NCBI RefSeq assembly: GCF_029211165.1
Contig: NZ_JARGEK010000005.1
Span: 1-40,153, forward strand
DNA: 40,153 bases
Direction of reading: 5' to 3'
Source of the DNA: Roseisolibacter sp. H3M3-2
GTDB lineage: Bacteria > Gemmatimonadota > Gemmatimonadetes > Gemmatimonadales > Gemmatimonadaceae
Shown: positions 27,729-35,214 of the stretch, piece by piece
How positions within the stretch are numbered: position 1 is the first letter of the stretch
Layout of the letters: the number at the start of each line of letters is the position of its first letter
The notes under the pieces: model-generated
Told to the model about the DNA's origin: nothing
Databases searched by the model: none
What the model saw: the letters and a program-made list of their open reading frames with translations, nothing else
Position numbers and translations under genes: made by a program

Positions 27729-28394
27729 TCAGATCGGGGTGATGCGCGGCTTGGCGCGCGTCGTCAGCTCGCGCAGGAACGCGTCGATCCCGCGGTCGGT
27801 GAGCGGGTGGACCAGCATCGCGCGCATCGTCGCCAGGTCCACCACCGCCGCGTCGGCGCCCGACTCGGCGCAGGCCGTGAAGCCGGACGCGGCGCGCGGC
27901 CCCGCCGCCACCAGGTCGCACTCGACGTGCCCGCGGTCGAAGACGCTGCGGATCTGCCGCACCACCACGGTGCTGTCCTGGCCGAGCGCGTCGAGCTGGT
28001 CGACCGGCACCGTCACGACCGAGGCGCCCGCCTTGGCGGCGAGCAGCGCCTGCGCGGCGCTGAACACCAGCGTCGCCGCCACCCGCACCCCCTCGACCGA
28101 GAGCCGGCGGATGGCGACGACCGCGTCGTCGACCAGCGGCAGCTGCACGACCACGTTGTCCGCGATCCGCGCCAGCTCCCGCCCGTCGCGGTGCATGTCG
28201 AGCGGGTCGATGCTCGACACGCTGGCGTAGATCGGGAGCGCGACCGAGCGGGCCAGCTCCTCCAGCAGCTCGCGCGGGTCCCCCGGCCGCTGCTCGACCA
28301 GCTGCGACGGCGACGGGACAAGCCCGTCGGCGAGCCCGTGCTCCACCGCCCACGCGATCTCGGGCACCGAGGCGGACGCCAGGAGGAGTTTCAT
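27729..28394 (-). CDS. Transaldolase/fructose-6-phosphate-aldolase-like protein lacking catalytic residues
   Basis: 221 residues, the length of the small FSA/TalC transaldolases, with matching landmarks throughout: [20 protein letters not shown] at the start, [20 protein letters not shown] and [22 protein letters not shown]. Key residues differ. The Asp near residue 6 is Ala, the T-T-N-P-S loop is V-P-S-P-S (26-30), the Schiff-base lysine position is Q84 (VVVQLPL for VVKVPV), and the late Ser is Gly. It therefore probably lacks aldolase activity and may bind sugar phosphates or have another role. ATG 28394 overlaps the truA stop (ATGA), and htrA follows after 2 bases. The reading frame is intact. 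Confidence 0.8.
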   Translation of the reverse strand: MKLLLASASVPEIAWAVEHGLADGLVPSPSQLVEQRPGDPRELLEELARSVALPIYASVSSIDPLDMHRDGRELARIADNVVVQLPLVDDAVVAIRRLSVEGVRVAATLVFSAAQALLAAKAGASVVTVPVDQLDALGQDSTVVVRQIRSVFDRGHVECDLVAAGPRAASGFTACAESGADAAVVDLATMRAMLVHPLTDRGIDAFLRELTTRAKPRITPI

Positions 28395-29170
28395 GCGCGC
28401 GTCGACAGGTAGAGGTGGGGCGGGTAGCGCACGGCGTCGAGGTAGAGCGCGTGCGCCGGCGCCGGCGCCGAAACCTCGCTGTTGTCGGCGGCCCCGAGCA
28501 AGCGGGGGACGTCGGCGAGGGGGCGCCGCCCGGTCGCGACGTCGACCATCGTCCCCACCAGGAAGCGCACCATGTGATGGAGGAAGCGGTTCGCCTCGAC
28601 GTGGAAGACCAGCCCCCCGGGGCGCTCCGCCCACCGCGCCTCGTGCACGACGCAGCGGTGCGGGTCGTCGGGCGGCGCGGTCCCGCGCACCGCGAAGGCG
28701 CGGAAGCAGTGGTCGCCCGGCAGGTGCCCCGCGGCGGCGTCGAGGAGCGTTCGGTCGACGGGGCGGGGGAGCGCCCACTCCCGCGTGCGGCGGAAGGGCG
28801 AGTGCGCCTCGTCGTCGGTGCCCACCAGGTACGCGTAGCGGCGCGCGGTGGCGTCGAAGCGCGCGTGGAACTCGGGGCGCATCTCGTGCGCGGCGGCGAC
28901 CCAGAGGTCGTCGGGTAGCAGCGCGTTGCACGCCTTCCGCAGCCGCTCCGGGGTCCACTTGGCCGCGATGCGGACGCCGGCCACCTGCCCCCGCGCGTGC
29001 ACCCCCGCGTCTGTGCGCCCCGCGCCCAGCGCCGCCACGGGCCGCCCGCAGAGCCGGGCCAGCACCGCCTCCAGCTCTCCCTGCACGGTCCGGGCGTCTC
29101 GCTGGCGCTGCCAGCCGGCGAAGCGCGCGCCGTCGTAGTGCAGGACCAGCTGGAACGTCCGGTCGTCCAT
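28391..29170 (-). CDS. truA: tRNA pseudouridine(38-40) synthase TruA
   Basis: 259 residues, normal length. It begins with FQLVLHYDGARFAGWQRQ. The catalytic aspartate is D54 in GAGRTDAGVHARGQVA. Further family sequences are ARRYAYLV, HCFRAFAVRG and the FLHHMVRFLVGTMVDVATGRRP segment. It converts uridines 38-40 of the anticodon arm to pseudouridine. ATG 29170 is preferred to the TTG at 29206 in the same frame, because that TTG is the -35 of a promoter whose -10 ends 7 bases before the ATG. It heads the minus-strand truA, transaldolase-like, htrA unit. Confidence 0.96.
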   Translation of the reverse strand: MDDRTFQLVLHYDGARFAGWQRQRDARTVQGELEAVLARLCGRPVAALGAGRTDAGVHARGQVAGVRIAAKWTPERLRKACNALLPDDLWVAAAHEMRPEFHARFDATARRYAYLVGTDDEAHSPFRRTREWALPRPVDRTLLDAAAGHLPGDHCFRAFAVRGTAPPDDPHRCVVHEARWAERPGGLVFHVEANRFLHHMVRFLVGTMVDVATGRRPLADVPRLLGAADNSEVSAPAPAHALYLDAVRYPPHLYLSTRA

Positions 29171-29177
29171 CGGCGCA

Positions 29178-29206
29178 AGGTAAGCGGGCGCCGGAAACCC
29201 GATCAA
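29178..29206 (-). promoter_or_regulatory. Promoter for truA (leaderless arrangement)
   Basis: Minus strand: TTGATC (29206-29201), 17-base spacer, TTACCT (29183-29178), then 7 bases to the truA ATG at 29170. The mRNA would start at or one base before the start codon. The divergent promoter for the GAF gene begins about 36 bases away. Confidence 0.6.
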
Positions 29207-29241
29207 GCGCGCGGCGATTGACCCGGCGTGCCGCGGCGCGA

Positions 29242-29271
29242 TTGACCACGGTCGGGCGCCGCGGGCACATT
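29242..29271 (+). promoter_or_regulatory. Putative promoter for the GAF-domain gene
   Basis: TTGACC (29242-29247), 18-base spacer, CACATT (29266-29271). A second TTGACC lies 24 bases upstream (29218-29223), each within GATTGACC, so one may be a second -35 or half of a regulator site. The predicted start near 29278 gives a leader of about 60 bases before ATG 29339. Confidence 0.4.
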
Positions 29272-29338
29272 TCGCGCGGCGCCGTCCGCCCCCCGGCGCC
29301 CGGCCGCGGCGTCCGCGGGCCGACCCCCGCCCGCCCGC

Positions 29339-30658
29339 ATGCCGCCACGCCCGCTCGCCTCACTCGCCCACGCGCTCGGCGCGGCCCCGAACCAGGACGC
29401 GGCGCTGCTCGCCCTCGGCGAGACGCTGTCGGAGCTGGACCGCGGGGCGCAGGTGGCCTTCTTCCCGTACGACGCCCGCCGCGAGCTGCTGCGCGAGCGC
29501 CTCGCGCCCGAGGGGGCCACGCTGCGCCGCGACCGCAGCGAGGCGAGCCTGGAGCACCTGCCGTCGGCGATCCGCGCGACGCTGCTCGGCGGCGCGAGCT
29601 TCGCCGAGCTGGGGGACCGGTCGGGAGAGTTCGGGCGGCTGCTCGGCTTCCAGACGCCGCTCGACGGGACGCTGGCGCTGCGCGGCGTGGTGGTCGAGGG
29701 GCACCTGGTGGCGGTGCTGGCGCTGCTGGAGCCGCGCCGCATCTTCGGCACGCGCGTGCTCGACCGCTTCGCCGCGGCCGTCGAGCTGTTCGACCTGTGC
29801 GTGGGCCGCTTCTGGGAGCGCGAGGCGCGCGAGGAGGCGGTGCGGACGCTGGAGGACGTCACCCAGCACGTGCACGGCGCCTACGTCCGCCGCCTCGCCC
29901 AGCTGGAGCGCGAGCTGGAGGTCGCGCGCCGCACGCCCCCCGCCGGCGTCCCGGCGGTGCCGGCCACCGCCCCCGCCGAGCGGGTGGCCGCCGAGCGGCT
30001 GGCGGCGCAGCAGGCCGAGTCGGTGCGCCGCGCCGAGCACCGGGCGCAGAAGCTGGAGGAGCAGCTGGCCGCGCACGCCGCGACGCTGGAGCAGACGCAG
30101 GCCGAGCTGCTGCGGCGTGGCGAGACGCTGCGCCAGACCGAGCGCACGCTGTACCTGATCGACCGCGTGCTGTCGCTGGACGCGGCCGCGCACGACCCGC
30201 GGCAGCTGGTGGACGGGCTGCTCGCGCTGGTGGGCGACGACATGCAGGCGCAGCGCTGCTCGCTCATGCTGAAGGCGCCCGACCCCGACCAGCTGTACCT
30301 CGCGGCGGCGCGCGGGCTGTCGCCGCACATCACCGAGGGGTCGCGCGTGCGGCTGGGCGAGGGGGTGGCCGGGCGCGTGGCCGCGTCGCGCGAGCCGCTG
30401 CTGGTGCGCGACGTCCGCGACGCGGGGGCGCACCCGCTGCTGCGCGACCAGTACTTCACCAGCGGGAGCTTCATCAGCTTCCCGCTGGTCTACCACGACG
30501 AGCTGGTGGGGGTGGTGAACCTCACGAACCGCTCGACGCGGGCCGGCTACACCGACGCCGACGTGGAGCGGGTGCGGCTGCTGGGGCTCGTGATCGCGCT
30601 GGTCGCCACGCACGCGCAGCTCCCCGGGCGGCTCGTCGCGCACCTGGAGGTCGCGTGA
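29339..30658 (+). CDS. GAF-domain protein with central coiled coil
   Basis: 439 residues, cytoplasmic, with no membrane segment. The N-terminal about 160 residues look like a degenerate GAF-type sensor (FQTPLDGTLALRGVVVEGHLVAVLALLEP). Residues about 165-265 are a long Glu/Arg/Ala/Gln coiled coil. Residues about 275-430 form a clear GAF domain (DDMQAQRCSLMLKAPDPDQL, LGEGVAGRVAASREPLLVRDV, SFISFPLVYHDELVGVVNL). No output domain (kinase, cyclase, HTH) is present, so it may signal by protein contact. The ligand is unknown. It overlaps trpD by four bases (GTGA), so the two are probably co-translated, which is an unexplained pairing. Confidence 0.82.
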   Translation: MPPRPLASLAHALGAAPNQDAALLALGETLSELDRGAQVAFFPYDARRELLRERLAPEGATLRRDRSEASLEHLPSAIRATLLGGASFAELGDRSGEFGRLLGFQTPLDGTLALRGVVVEGHLVAVLALLEPRRIFGTRVLDRFAAAVELFDLCVGRFWEREAREEAVRTLEDVTQHVHGAYVRRLAQLERELEVARRTPPAGVPAVPATAPAERVAAERLAAQQAESVRRAEHRAQKLEEQLAAHAATLEQTQAELLRRGETLRQTERTLYLIDRVLSLDAAAHDPRQLVDGLLALVGDDMQAQRCSLMLKAPDPDQLYLAAARGLSPHITEGSRVRLGEGVAGRVAASREPLLVRDVRDAGAHPLLRDQYFTSGSFISFPLVYHDELVGVVNLTNRSTRAGYTDADVERVRLLGLVIALVATHAQLPGRLVAHLEVA

Positions 30659-31695
30659 ACGCGCCGACCCCCGACGCCCTGCGCGTCGCCCTGCGCGCGC
30701 TGGCCGGCGGCGAGGCGGTGGCGCCCGACGCGGTGACGGCGGCGTTCGACGTCGTGATGCGCGGCGAGGCAACGCCGGCGCAGATCGCCGCGCTCCTCAT
30801 GGGACTGCGCGTGCAGGGGGAGACGGCCGACGTGGTCGCCGCCGTCGCCCGGTCGCTGCGCGGGGCGATGCTCCCGCTGGCGACCGAACGCCCGGACGAG
30901 CTGGTGGACACCTGCGGGACCGGCGGCGGCGCGGTGACGACCTTCAACATCTCGACCGCGGCGGCGCTGCTGGCGGCGGGCGCGGGCGCACGGGTCGCGA
31001 AGCACGGCAACCGCTCGTTCACCTCCCGCTCGGGGAGCGCCGACGTGCTGGAGGCGCTCGGCGTGCCGATCGACCGGCCTGTGGAGCGGATGCGCCGCTC
31101 GCTGGACGAGACGGGGCTCGTCTTCATGTTCGCGCCGCTGATGCACCCGGCGATGCGCCACGTCGGCCCGGTGCGCCGCGAGCTGGGGGTGCCGACGGTG
31201 ATGAACGTGGTCGGCCCGCTGGCCAACCCCGCGAGCGCGGGGCGCCAGGTCGTGGGCGTGGCGGAGGCGCACCGGCTGCCGCTGATCGCGGGCGCGCTGG
31301 CGGCGCTGGGGAGCGTCCGGGCGCTGGTGGTCCACGGCGAGCCGGGGATGGACGAGGTCTCCCCGCTCGGCCCGACGCGCGCGCTCGAGATCCGCGACGG
31401 GCGGCTGGCGGGCGAGTGGACGCTCGACCCGGCGGCGGTGGGGCTCGCGGCGGTCTCGCCCGACGACCTGTCCGGCGGGAGCCCCGAGGAGAACGCCGCG
31501 ATCATCGAGGCGGTGCTCGGCGGGGGCGGGCCGCCGGGGGCGCGGGCGGCCGTGCTGCTGAACGCGGCGGCCGCGCTGTACGTCGGGGAGCTGGAAGGGG
31601 ACTATCCGTCGGCGCTGCGGCGCGCGACCGCGGCGCTGGACGACGGGGCGGGGCGGCGGACGCTCGAGGGGCTGCGGCGGGTGTACCGGGACTAG
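30655..31695 (+). CDS. trpD: Anthranilate phosphoribosyltransferase
   Basis: 346 residues. It carries the PRPP/anthranilate-binding motifs DTCGTGGGAVTTFNIST, KHGNRSFTSRSGSADVLEALG, FMFAPLMHPAMRHVGPVRRELG and MNVVGPLANPA, and the metal-site VHGEPGMDEVS. It transfers phosphoribose to anthranilate in the tryptophan pathway. It starts at GTG 30655 inside the preceding stop. The other trp genes resume 780 bases downstream, after lexA on the opposite strand. trpE and trpG are not in the window. Confidence 0.96.
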   Translation: MNAPTPDALRVALRALAGGEAVAPDAVTAAFDVVMRGEATPAQIAALLMGLRVQGETADVVAAVARSLRGAMLPLATERPDELVDTCGTGGGAVTTFNISTAAALLAAGAGARVAKHGNRSFTSRSGSADVLEALGVPIDRPVERMRRSLDETGLVFMFAPLMHPAMRHVGPVRRELGVPTVMNVVGPLANPASAGRQVVGVAEAHRLPLIAGALAALGSVRALVVHGEPGMDEVSPLGPTRALEIRDGRLAGEWTLDPAAVGLAAVSPDDLSGGSPEENAAIIEAVLGGGGPPGARAAVLLNAAAALYVGELEGDYPSALRRATAALDDGAGRRTLEGLRRVYRD

Positions 31696-31703
31696 GTCCC
31701 GAA

Positions 31704-31758
31704 CGTAGTGAAGGACCTCTGCAACCTGTCCGGCAGGTCGCAGAGGTCCTTCGCTGCG
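31704..31758. terminator. Bidirectional hairpin between trpD and lexA
   Basis: A 13-base perfect arm (31710-31722) pairs with 31740-31752, extending with wobble pairs to 31704/31758. The loop contains its own small hairpin (ACCTG/CAGGT), and outer CGAACGT (31700-31706) can also pair with ACGTTCG (31765-31771). It lies between two converging genes and ends 18 bases before the lexA stop. No T-run is seen. The phrase TCCTTCGCTGCGCTCAGGA has the look of a dispersed palindromic repeat. Confidence 0.75.
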
Positions 31759-31776
31759 CTCAGGACGTTCGTTCGG

Positions 31777-32385
31777 TCAGTAGCGGCGGAGCACGCCGAC
31801 GACCACGCCCTGGATGCTGATGTCGTTCTCGTGGACGTAGATCGGCTCCATCGTCTCGTTGGCCGGCTGGAGGCGGATGCGGCCGTCGCGCTCGCGGTAG
31901 AACTTCTTCACCGTCGCCGCGCTCCCCTGCATCATCGCGATCACCATCTCGCCGTTGTCCGCCGAGCGGCGCTCGTTGACGATGACGAAGTCGCCGTCGC
32001 CGATGTGGGCGTCGACCATCGAGTTGCCGCGCACCTTGAGCACGTAGTGGTTCCCGTTCTTCCGCAGGAACGACTCGGGGACGCAGAGCGATTCACCCGA
32101 CGCCATCTGCTCGATCGGGAGGCCGGCGGCGACGGTGCCGAGCAGCGGCAGCTCGACCGAGCGCTGGAAGGCCTCCGACGGGAGGATCTCGATGGCGCGG
32201 CTCTCGTTGTAGCCGCGCTTGATGTAGCCCTTCCGCTCGAGGTTCGAGAGGTGCTCGTGCACCGTCGCGAGCGAGTTATACTGGAACGTGTCGGCGATCT
32301 CCTCGAAGCTCGGCGCGTAGCCGTGCGACTCGGAGTACGAGCCGAGATAGGTCAGGATCTCGCGCTGGCGCTTCGTGAGCGGCAT
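31777..32385 (-). CDS. lexA: LexA repressor (SOS regulator, self-cleaving)
   Basis: 202 residues. The N-terminal winged-helix DNA-binding domain covers about residues 1-65, with a helix-turn-helix region APSFEEIADTFQYNSLATVHEHLSNLERKGYI. The C-terminal S24 peptidase domain has the cleavage site A87-G88, the nucleophile S122 (RGNSMVDAHIGDGD) and the general base K160 (ATVKK). RecA-stimulated self-cleavage should derepress DNA-repair genes. The recognition helix (NSLATVHEHL) differs from the E. coli one, consistent with a different operator. ATG 32385 gives the classic MPLTKRQREIL; ATG 32412 in frame would add nine residues. A promoter with paired direct repeats lies upstream. Confidence 0.97.
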   Translation of the reverse strand: MPLTKRQREILTYLGSYSESHGYAPSFEEIADTFQYNSLATVHEHLSNLERKGYIKRGYNESRAIEILPSEAFQRSVELPLLGTVAAGLPIEQMASGESLCVPESFLRKNGNHYVLKVRGNSMVDAHIGDGDFVIVNERRSADNGEMVIAMMQGSAATVKKFYRERDGRIRLQPANETMEPIYVHENDISIQGVVVGVLRRY

Positions 32386-32431
32386 GGGGCGGCCTGGAGC
32401 GGGGAAGGGCATCTGGGACGGACCTTCCGTC

Positions 32432-32447
32432 CCGAATAGCTGCCGAA
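32432..32447 (-). promoter_or_regulatory. Candidate LexA operator, proximal copy (TTCGG-N6-TTCGG)
   Basis: Minus strand TTCGGCAGCTATTCGG. It covers the predicted lexA transcription start (near 32446) and the first about 15 transcribed bases. It matches the upstream copy at 13 of 16 positions and lies exactly 28 bases from it. An inverted repeat GGGACGG/CCGTCCC (32415-32421 and 32427-32433) abuts it. Assignment to LexA is inference from position. Confidence 0.5.
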
Positions 32448-32452
32448 ATGCC

Positions 32453-32481
32453 ACGTTAGCCGAAGATCGGCCGAAGTGCAA
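32453..32481 (-). promoter_or_regulatory. Promoter for lexA
   Basis: Minus strand: TTGCAC (32481-32476), 17-base spacer, TAACGT (32458-32453). Transcription should start near 32446, giving a leader of about 60 bases. The -35 coincides with the proposed GTG start of trpC on the other strand. No equally good promoter for trpC was found in this 90-base gap. Confidence 0.6.
32460..32475 (-). promoter_or_regulatory. Candidate LexA operator, distal copy (TTCGG-N6-TTCGG)
   Basis: Minus strand TTCGGCCGATCTTCGG fills the spacer between the lexA -35 and -10, where a bound repressor would block RNA polymerase. Half-sites are direct repeats 11 bases apart, about one helical turn, as in the direct-repeat LexA boxes of alphaproteobacteria (GTTC-N7-GTTC), but with a different sequence. 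Confidence 0.5.
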
Positions 32482-33306
32482 GCTTTTCCACACTGGACGC
32501 CCCCCACGGGCGTGCTGCGCGAGCTGAGCGACGCCTCCGCCGGGCGGGCCGAGTCGCTGCACGGGCGGCGCGCCGAGCTGGAGCGTGCGGTGGCCGACGC
32601 GCCGATCGTCCCCGGCTTCGCCGCCGCGCTCCGAGGGACGAGGGTGACGGTCATCGCCGAGGTGAAGCGCCGCTCGCCCTCCAAGGGCGACATCGCGCCG
32701 GGGCTGTCGGCCGGGGCGCAGAGCGCCGCCTACGCGGCGGGCGGGGCCGCCGCCCTCTCGATCCTCACCGAGCCGCTGCGGTTCGGGGGAAGCGACGCCG
32801 ACGTCGCCGAGGCGCGCGCCGCGACGGCGCTCCCCATCCTCAAGAAGGATTTCCACGTCGCGCCGCTGCAGATGCTCGAGGCCCGCGCCCTGGGGGCGTC
32901 GGCGGCGCTGCTGATCGCCCGCGCGCTTGCGCCGGCCGCGCTGGTCGAGCTCGCCCGCACGGCGCGCGACGCGGGGCTGGAGACGCTTGTCGAGATCCGC
33001 GACGAGCGGGAACTCGAGGCGGCGCTGCTGGCCGAGGCGACGGTCATCGGGGTGAACAACCGGAACCTCGAGACGCTGGTCATCGACCTGGCGACCGGGG
33101 AGCGCCTGGTGCCGCTCATCCCGGCCGACCGGGTCGCCGTCTTCGAGAGCGGCGTGTACGGGCCCGCCGAGGTCGAGCAGGCGGCGGCGGCCGGCGCCGA
33201 CGCGGTGCTGGTCGGGTCGTCGCTCTCGGCGGCCGCCGATCCGGCCGCGGCGCTGCGGGCGATCGCGGGGATCGCGAGGCGCGGACGGGTCGCGGTCGCC
33301 GCGTGA
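32476..33306 (+). CDS. trpC: Indole-3-glycerol phosphate synthase
   Basis: About 276 residues. A TIM barrel with VTVIAEVKRRSPSKGDI (catalytic Lys and Glu), LSILTEPLRFGGSDADVAEAR, LPILKKDFHV, EIRDERELEAAL, GVNNRNLETL, FESGVYGPAEV and the phosphate loop AVLVGSSL. It closes the indole ring from CdRP. The start is uncertain: GTG 32476 keeps a WTPPTG-like N-terminus that I recall as common in the family, but places the start codon on the lexA -35; GTG 32512 gives a protein 12 residues shorter. trpF follows after 7 bases. Confidence 0.94.
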   Translation: MQAFPHWTPPTGVLRELSDASAGRAESLHGRRAELERAVADAPIVPGFAAALRGTRVTVIAEVKRRSPSKGDIAPGLSAGAQSAAYAAGGAAALSILTEPLRFGGSDADVAEARAATALPILKKDFHVAPLQMLEARALGASAALLIARALAPAALVELARTARDAGLETLVEIRDERELEAALLAEATVIGVNNRNLETLVIDLATGERLVPLIPADRVAVFESGVYGPAEVEQAAAAGADAVLVGSSLSAAADPAAALRAIAGIARRGRVAVAA

Positions 33307-33313
33307 GCGCCGG

Positions 33314-33985
33314 ATGAGCGCGCCGGCGGTCAAGATCTGCGGGCTCGTGCGGGCGGAGGACGCGGCTGAGGCGGCGCGGCTGGGTGCGGACTACCTCGGG
33401 GCGATCTTCGCCGGCGGGCCGCGCCAGATCGTGCCGGCCGCGGCCCGGGCCATCCTCGAGGCGGCCCGCGACGCCGCGAGCGGGCCGCGGCCGCTGGGCG
33501 TCGGCGTCATGGGGACGCAGGCGCCCGACGCGATCGCGCGCATCGCCGACGAGGCCGGGCTCGACGTCGTCCAGCTGCACGCCGACCCGGACGCGGCGGC
33601 GGTGGAGGCGGTGCGCCGGGTCTATCCGGGCCGCGTCTGGGCCGTGCTCCGCATCGCGGGCGCCGACGTCCCGCCGCAGGCGGCCGACCTGTTCGCCGCC
33701 GCCGACGCGGTGGTGCTCGACGCGAAGGTGGACGGGCATCAGCTCGGCGGCACGGGCGTGGCGCTGGCCTGGGGCGACGTCGCCGACGCGCTCGCGCCGC
33801 TGCGCGGGCGCACGCCGCTGGTGCTGGCGGGCGGGCTGCGCGCCGAGAACCTGGGCGACGCGGTGCGCGCGCTGCTGCCCGACGTCGTCGACGTGTCGTC
33901 GGGGGTCGAACGATCGCCCGGCGTGAAGGACCCGCAACGCCTCGCCGCCTTCCTCGCGGCCGCCCGTTCCGCTACGAGTTCGTGA
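33314..33985 (+). CDS. trpF: Phosphoribosylanthranilate isomerase
   Basis: 223 residues. A TIM barrel with the N-terminal catalytic cysteine motif [56 protein letters not shown] and the final [15 protein letters not shown]. It isomerises PRA to CdRP, the substrate of TrpC. It begins at ATG 33314, 7 bases after trpC, and overlaps trpB by one or four bases. Confidence 0.95.
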   Translation: MSAPAVKICGLVRAEDAAEAARLGADYLGAIFAGGPRQIVPAAARAILEAARDAASGPRPLGVGVMGTQAPDAIARIADEAGLDVVQLHADPDAAAVEAVRRVYPGRVWAVLRIAGADVPPQAADLFAAADAVVLDAKVDGHQLGGTGVALAWGDVADALAPLRGRTPLVLAGGLRAENLGDAVRALLPDVVDVSSGVERSPGVKDPQRLAAFLAAARSATSS

Positions 33986-35214
33986 TGCCCGAGTCCGACC
34001 AGCTTCCCCCCGCCGTGAGCGACCGCTTCGGCCCCTTCGGCGGCCGCTACGTCCCCGAGACGCTCGTCCCGGCCCTCGACGCCCTCGACGCCGAGTTCGA
34101 CGCGGCGATGGCCGACCCGGCGTTCCGCGCCTCCGCCGACGACATGCTGCGCGACTACGTGGGCCGCCCGTCGCGCCTCACCGACGCGCCGCGGCTGTCG
34201 GCGCTGGTCGGCGCGCCGGTCTGGCTCAAGCGCGAGGACCTGAACCACACGGGCGCGCACAAGATCAACAACACGGTCGGGCAGGTGCTGCTCGCGCGGC
34301 GCATGGGGAAGCGCCGCATCATCGCCGAGACCGGGGCGGGGCAGCACGGCGTGGCGACGGCCACGGTGTGCGCGCGGTTCGGCCTGGAGTGCGTCGTGTA
34401 CATGGGCGAGGAGGACATGCGCCGCCAGTCGCTGAACGTGTGGCGCATGCGGCTCATGGGCGCGTCCGTGGTGCCCGTGACCAGCGGGACGCGCACGCTC
34501 AAGGACGCGACGAGCGAGGCGATCCGCGACTGGGTCACGAACGTCGAGACGAGCCACTACATCATCGGCTCGGTGGTCGGGCCGGCGCCGTATCCGCGCA
34601 TCGTGCGCGAGTTCCAGGCGGCGATCGGGCGCGAGGCGCGGGCGCAGCTGCTGGAGCGCGCGGGCCGCCTGCCGCGCACCGTCGTCGCCTGCGTGGGCGG
34701 CGGCTCGAACGCGATGGGGATCTTCGTCGGCTTCGTGGACGACGCGGCGGTCGAGCTGATCGGCGTCGAGGCGGCCGGCGAGGGGCTCGACAGCGGGCGG
34801 CACTCGGCGTCGCTCACCCTCGGCACGCCCGGGGTGCTCCACGGCTCGCTCAGCCTCCTGCTGCAGGACGCGAAGGGGCAGGTGATCAACGCGCACTCGG
34901 TCTCCGCGGGGCTCGACTACCCGGGCGTGGGGCCGGAGCACGCGTGGCTCAAGGAGAGCGGGCGCGCGACCTACGTCAGCGTCACCGACCGCGACGCGCT
35001 GCGCGGCTTCGCGCTGCTGAGCCGCGCCGAGGGGATCATCCCCGCGCTCGAGACGTCGCACGCCGTGGCGTGGGTCGAGGCGAACCGCGGACGCTGGGCG
35101 CCCGACGAGCCGGTGCTGATCTGCGTCAGCGGGCGCGGCGACAAGGACGTGGTGCAGGTGAGCGAGATGGGCGAGCTCCCCGACCTCGGCGCGCTGCCGG
35201 AGTACCCGGCGTGA
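33985..35214 (+). CDS. trpB: Tryptophan synthase beta chain
   Basis: 409 residues. The start [20 protein letters not shown] is typical of TrpB1. The PLP lysine is K93 in [29 protein letters not shown], the [10 protein letters not shown] phosphate-binding loop and [15 protein letters not shown] are present, and the C-terminus has [13 protein letters not shown]. It condenses indole with serine. The start is ATG 33985, sharing one base with the trpF stop; GTG 33982 would add one residue. Confidence 0.98.
   Translation: MPESDQLPPAVSDRFGPFGGRYVPETLVPALDALDAEFDAAMADPAFRASADDMLRDYVGRPSRLTDAPRLSALVGAPVWLKREDLNHTGAHKINNTVGQVLLARRMGKRRIIAETGAGQHGVATATVCARFGLECVVYMGEEDMRRQSLNVWRMRLMGASVVPVTSGTRTLKDATSEAIRDWVTNVETSHYIIGSVVGPAPYPRIVREFQAAIGREARAQLLERAGRLPRTVVACVGGGSNAMGIFVGFVDDAAVELIGVEAAGEGLDSGRHSASLTLGTPGVLHGSLSLLLQDAKGQVINAHSVSAGLDYPGVGPEHAWLKESGRATYVSVTDRDALRGFALLSRAEGIIPALETSHAVAWVEANRGRWAPDEPVLICVSGRGDKDVVQVSEMGELPDLGALPEYPA

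Noticed and set aside
29171-29206. TTG at 29206 as an alternative truA start adding 12 residues
   Set aside because: The TTG is the -35 element of a good promoter whose -10 ends 7 bases before the ATG at 29170, and TruA homology starts after the ATG.
32415-32433. Inverted repeat GGGACGG-N5-CCGTCCC as the main LexA operator
   Set aside because: It lies wholly in the leader downstream of the predicted start, is single-copy here, and is less well placed than the paired TTCGG repeats; kept only as a possible leader hairpin.
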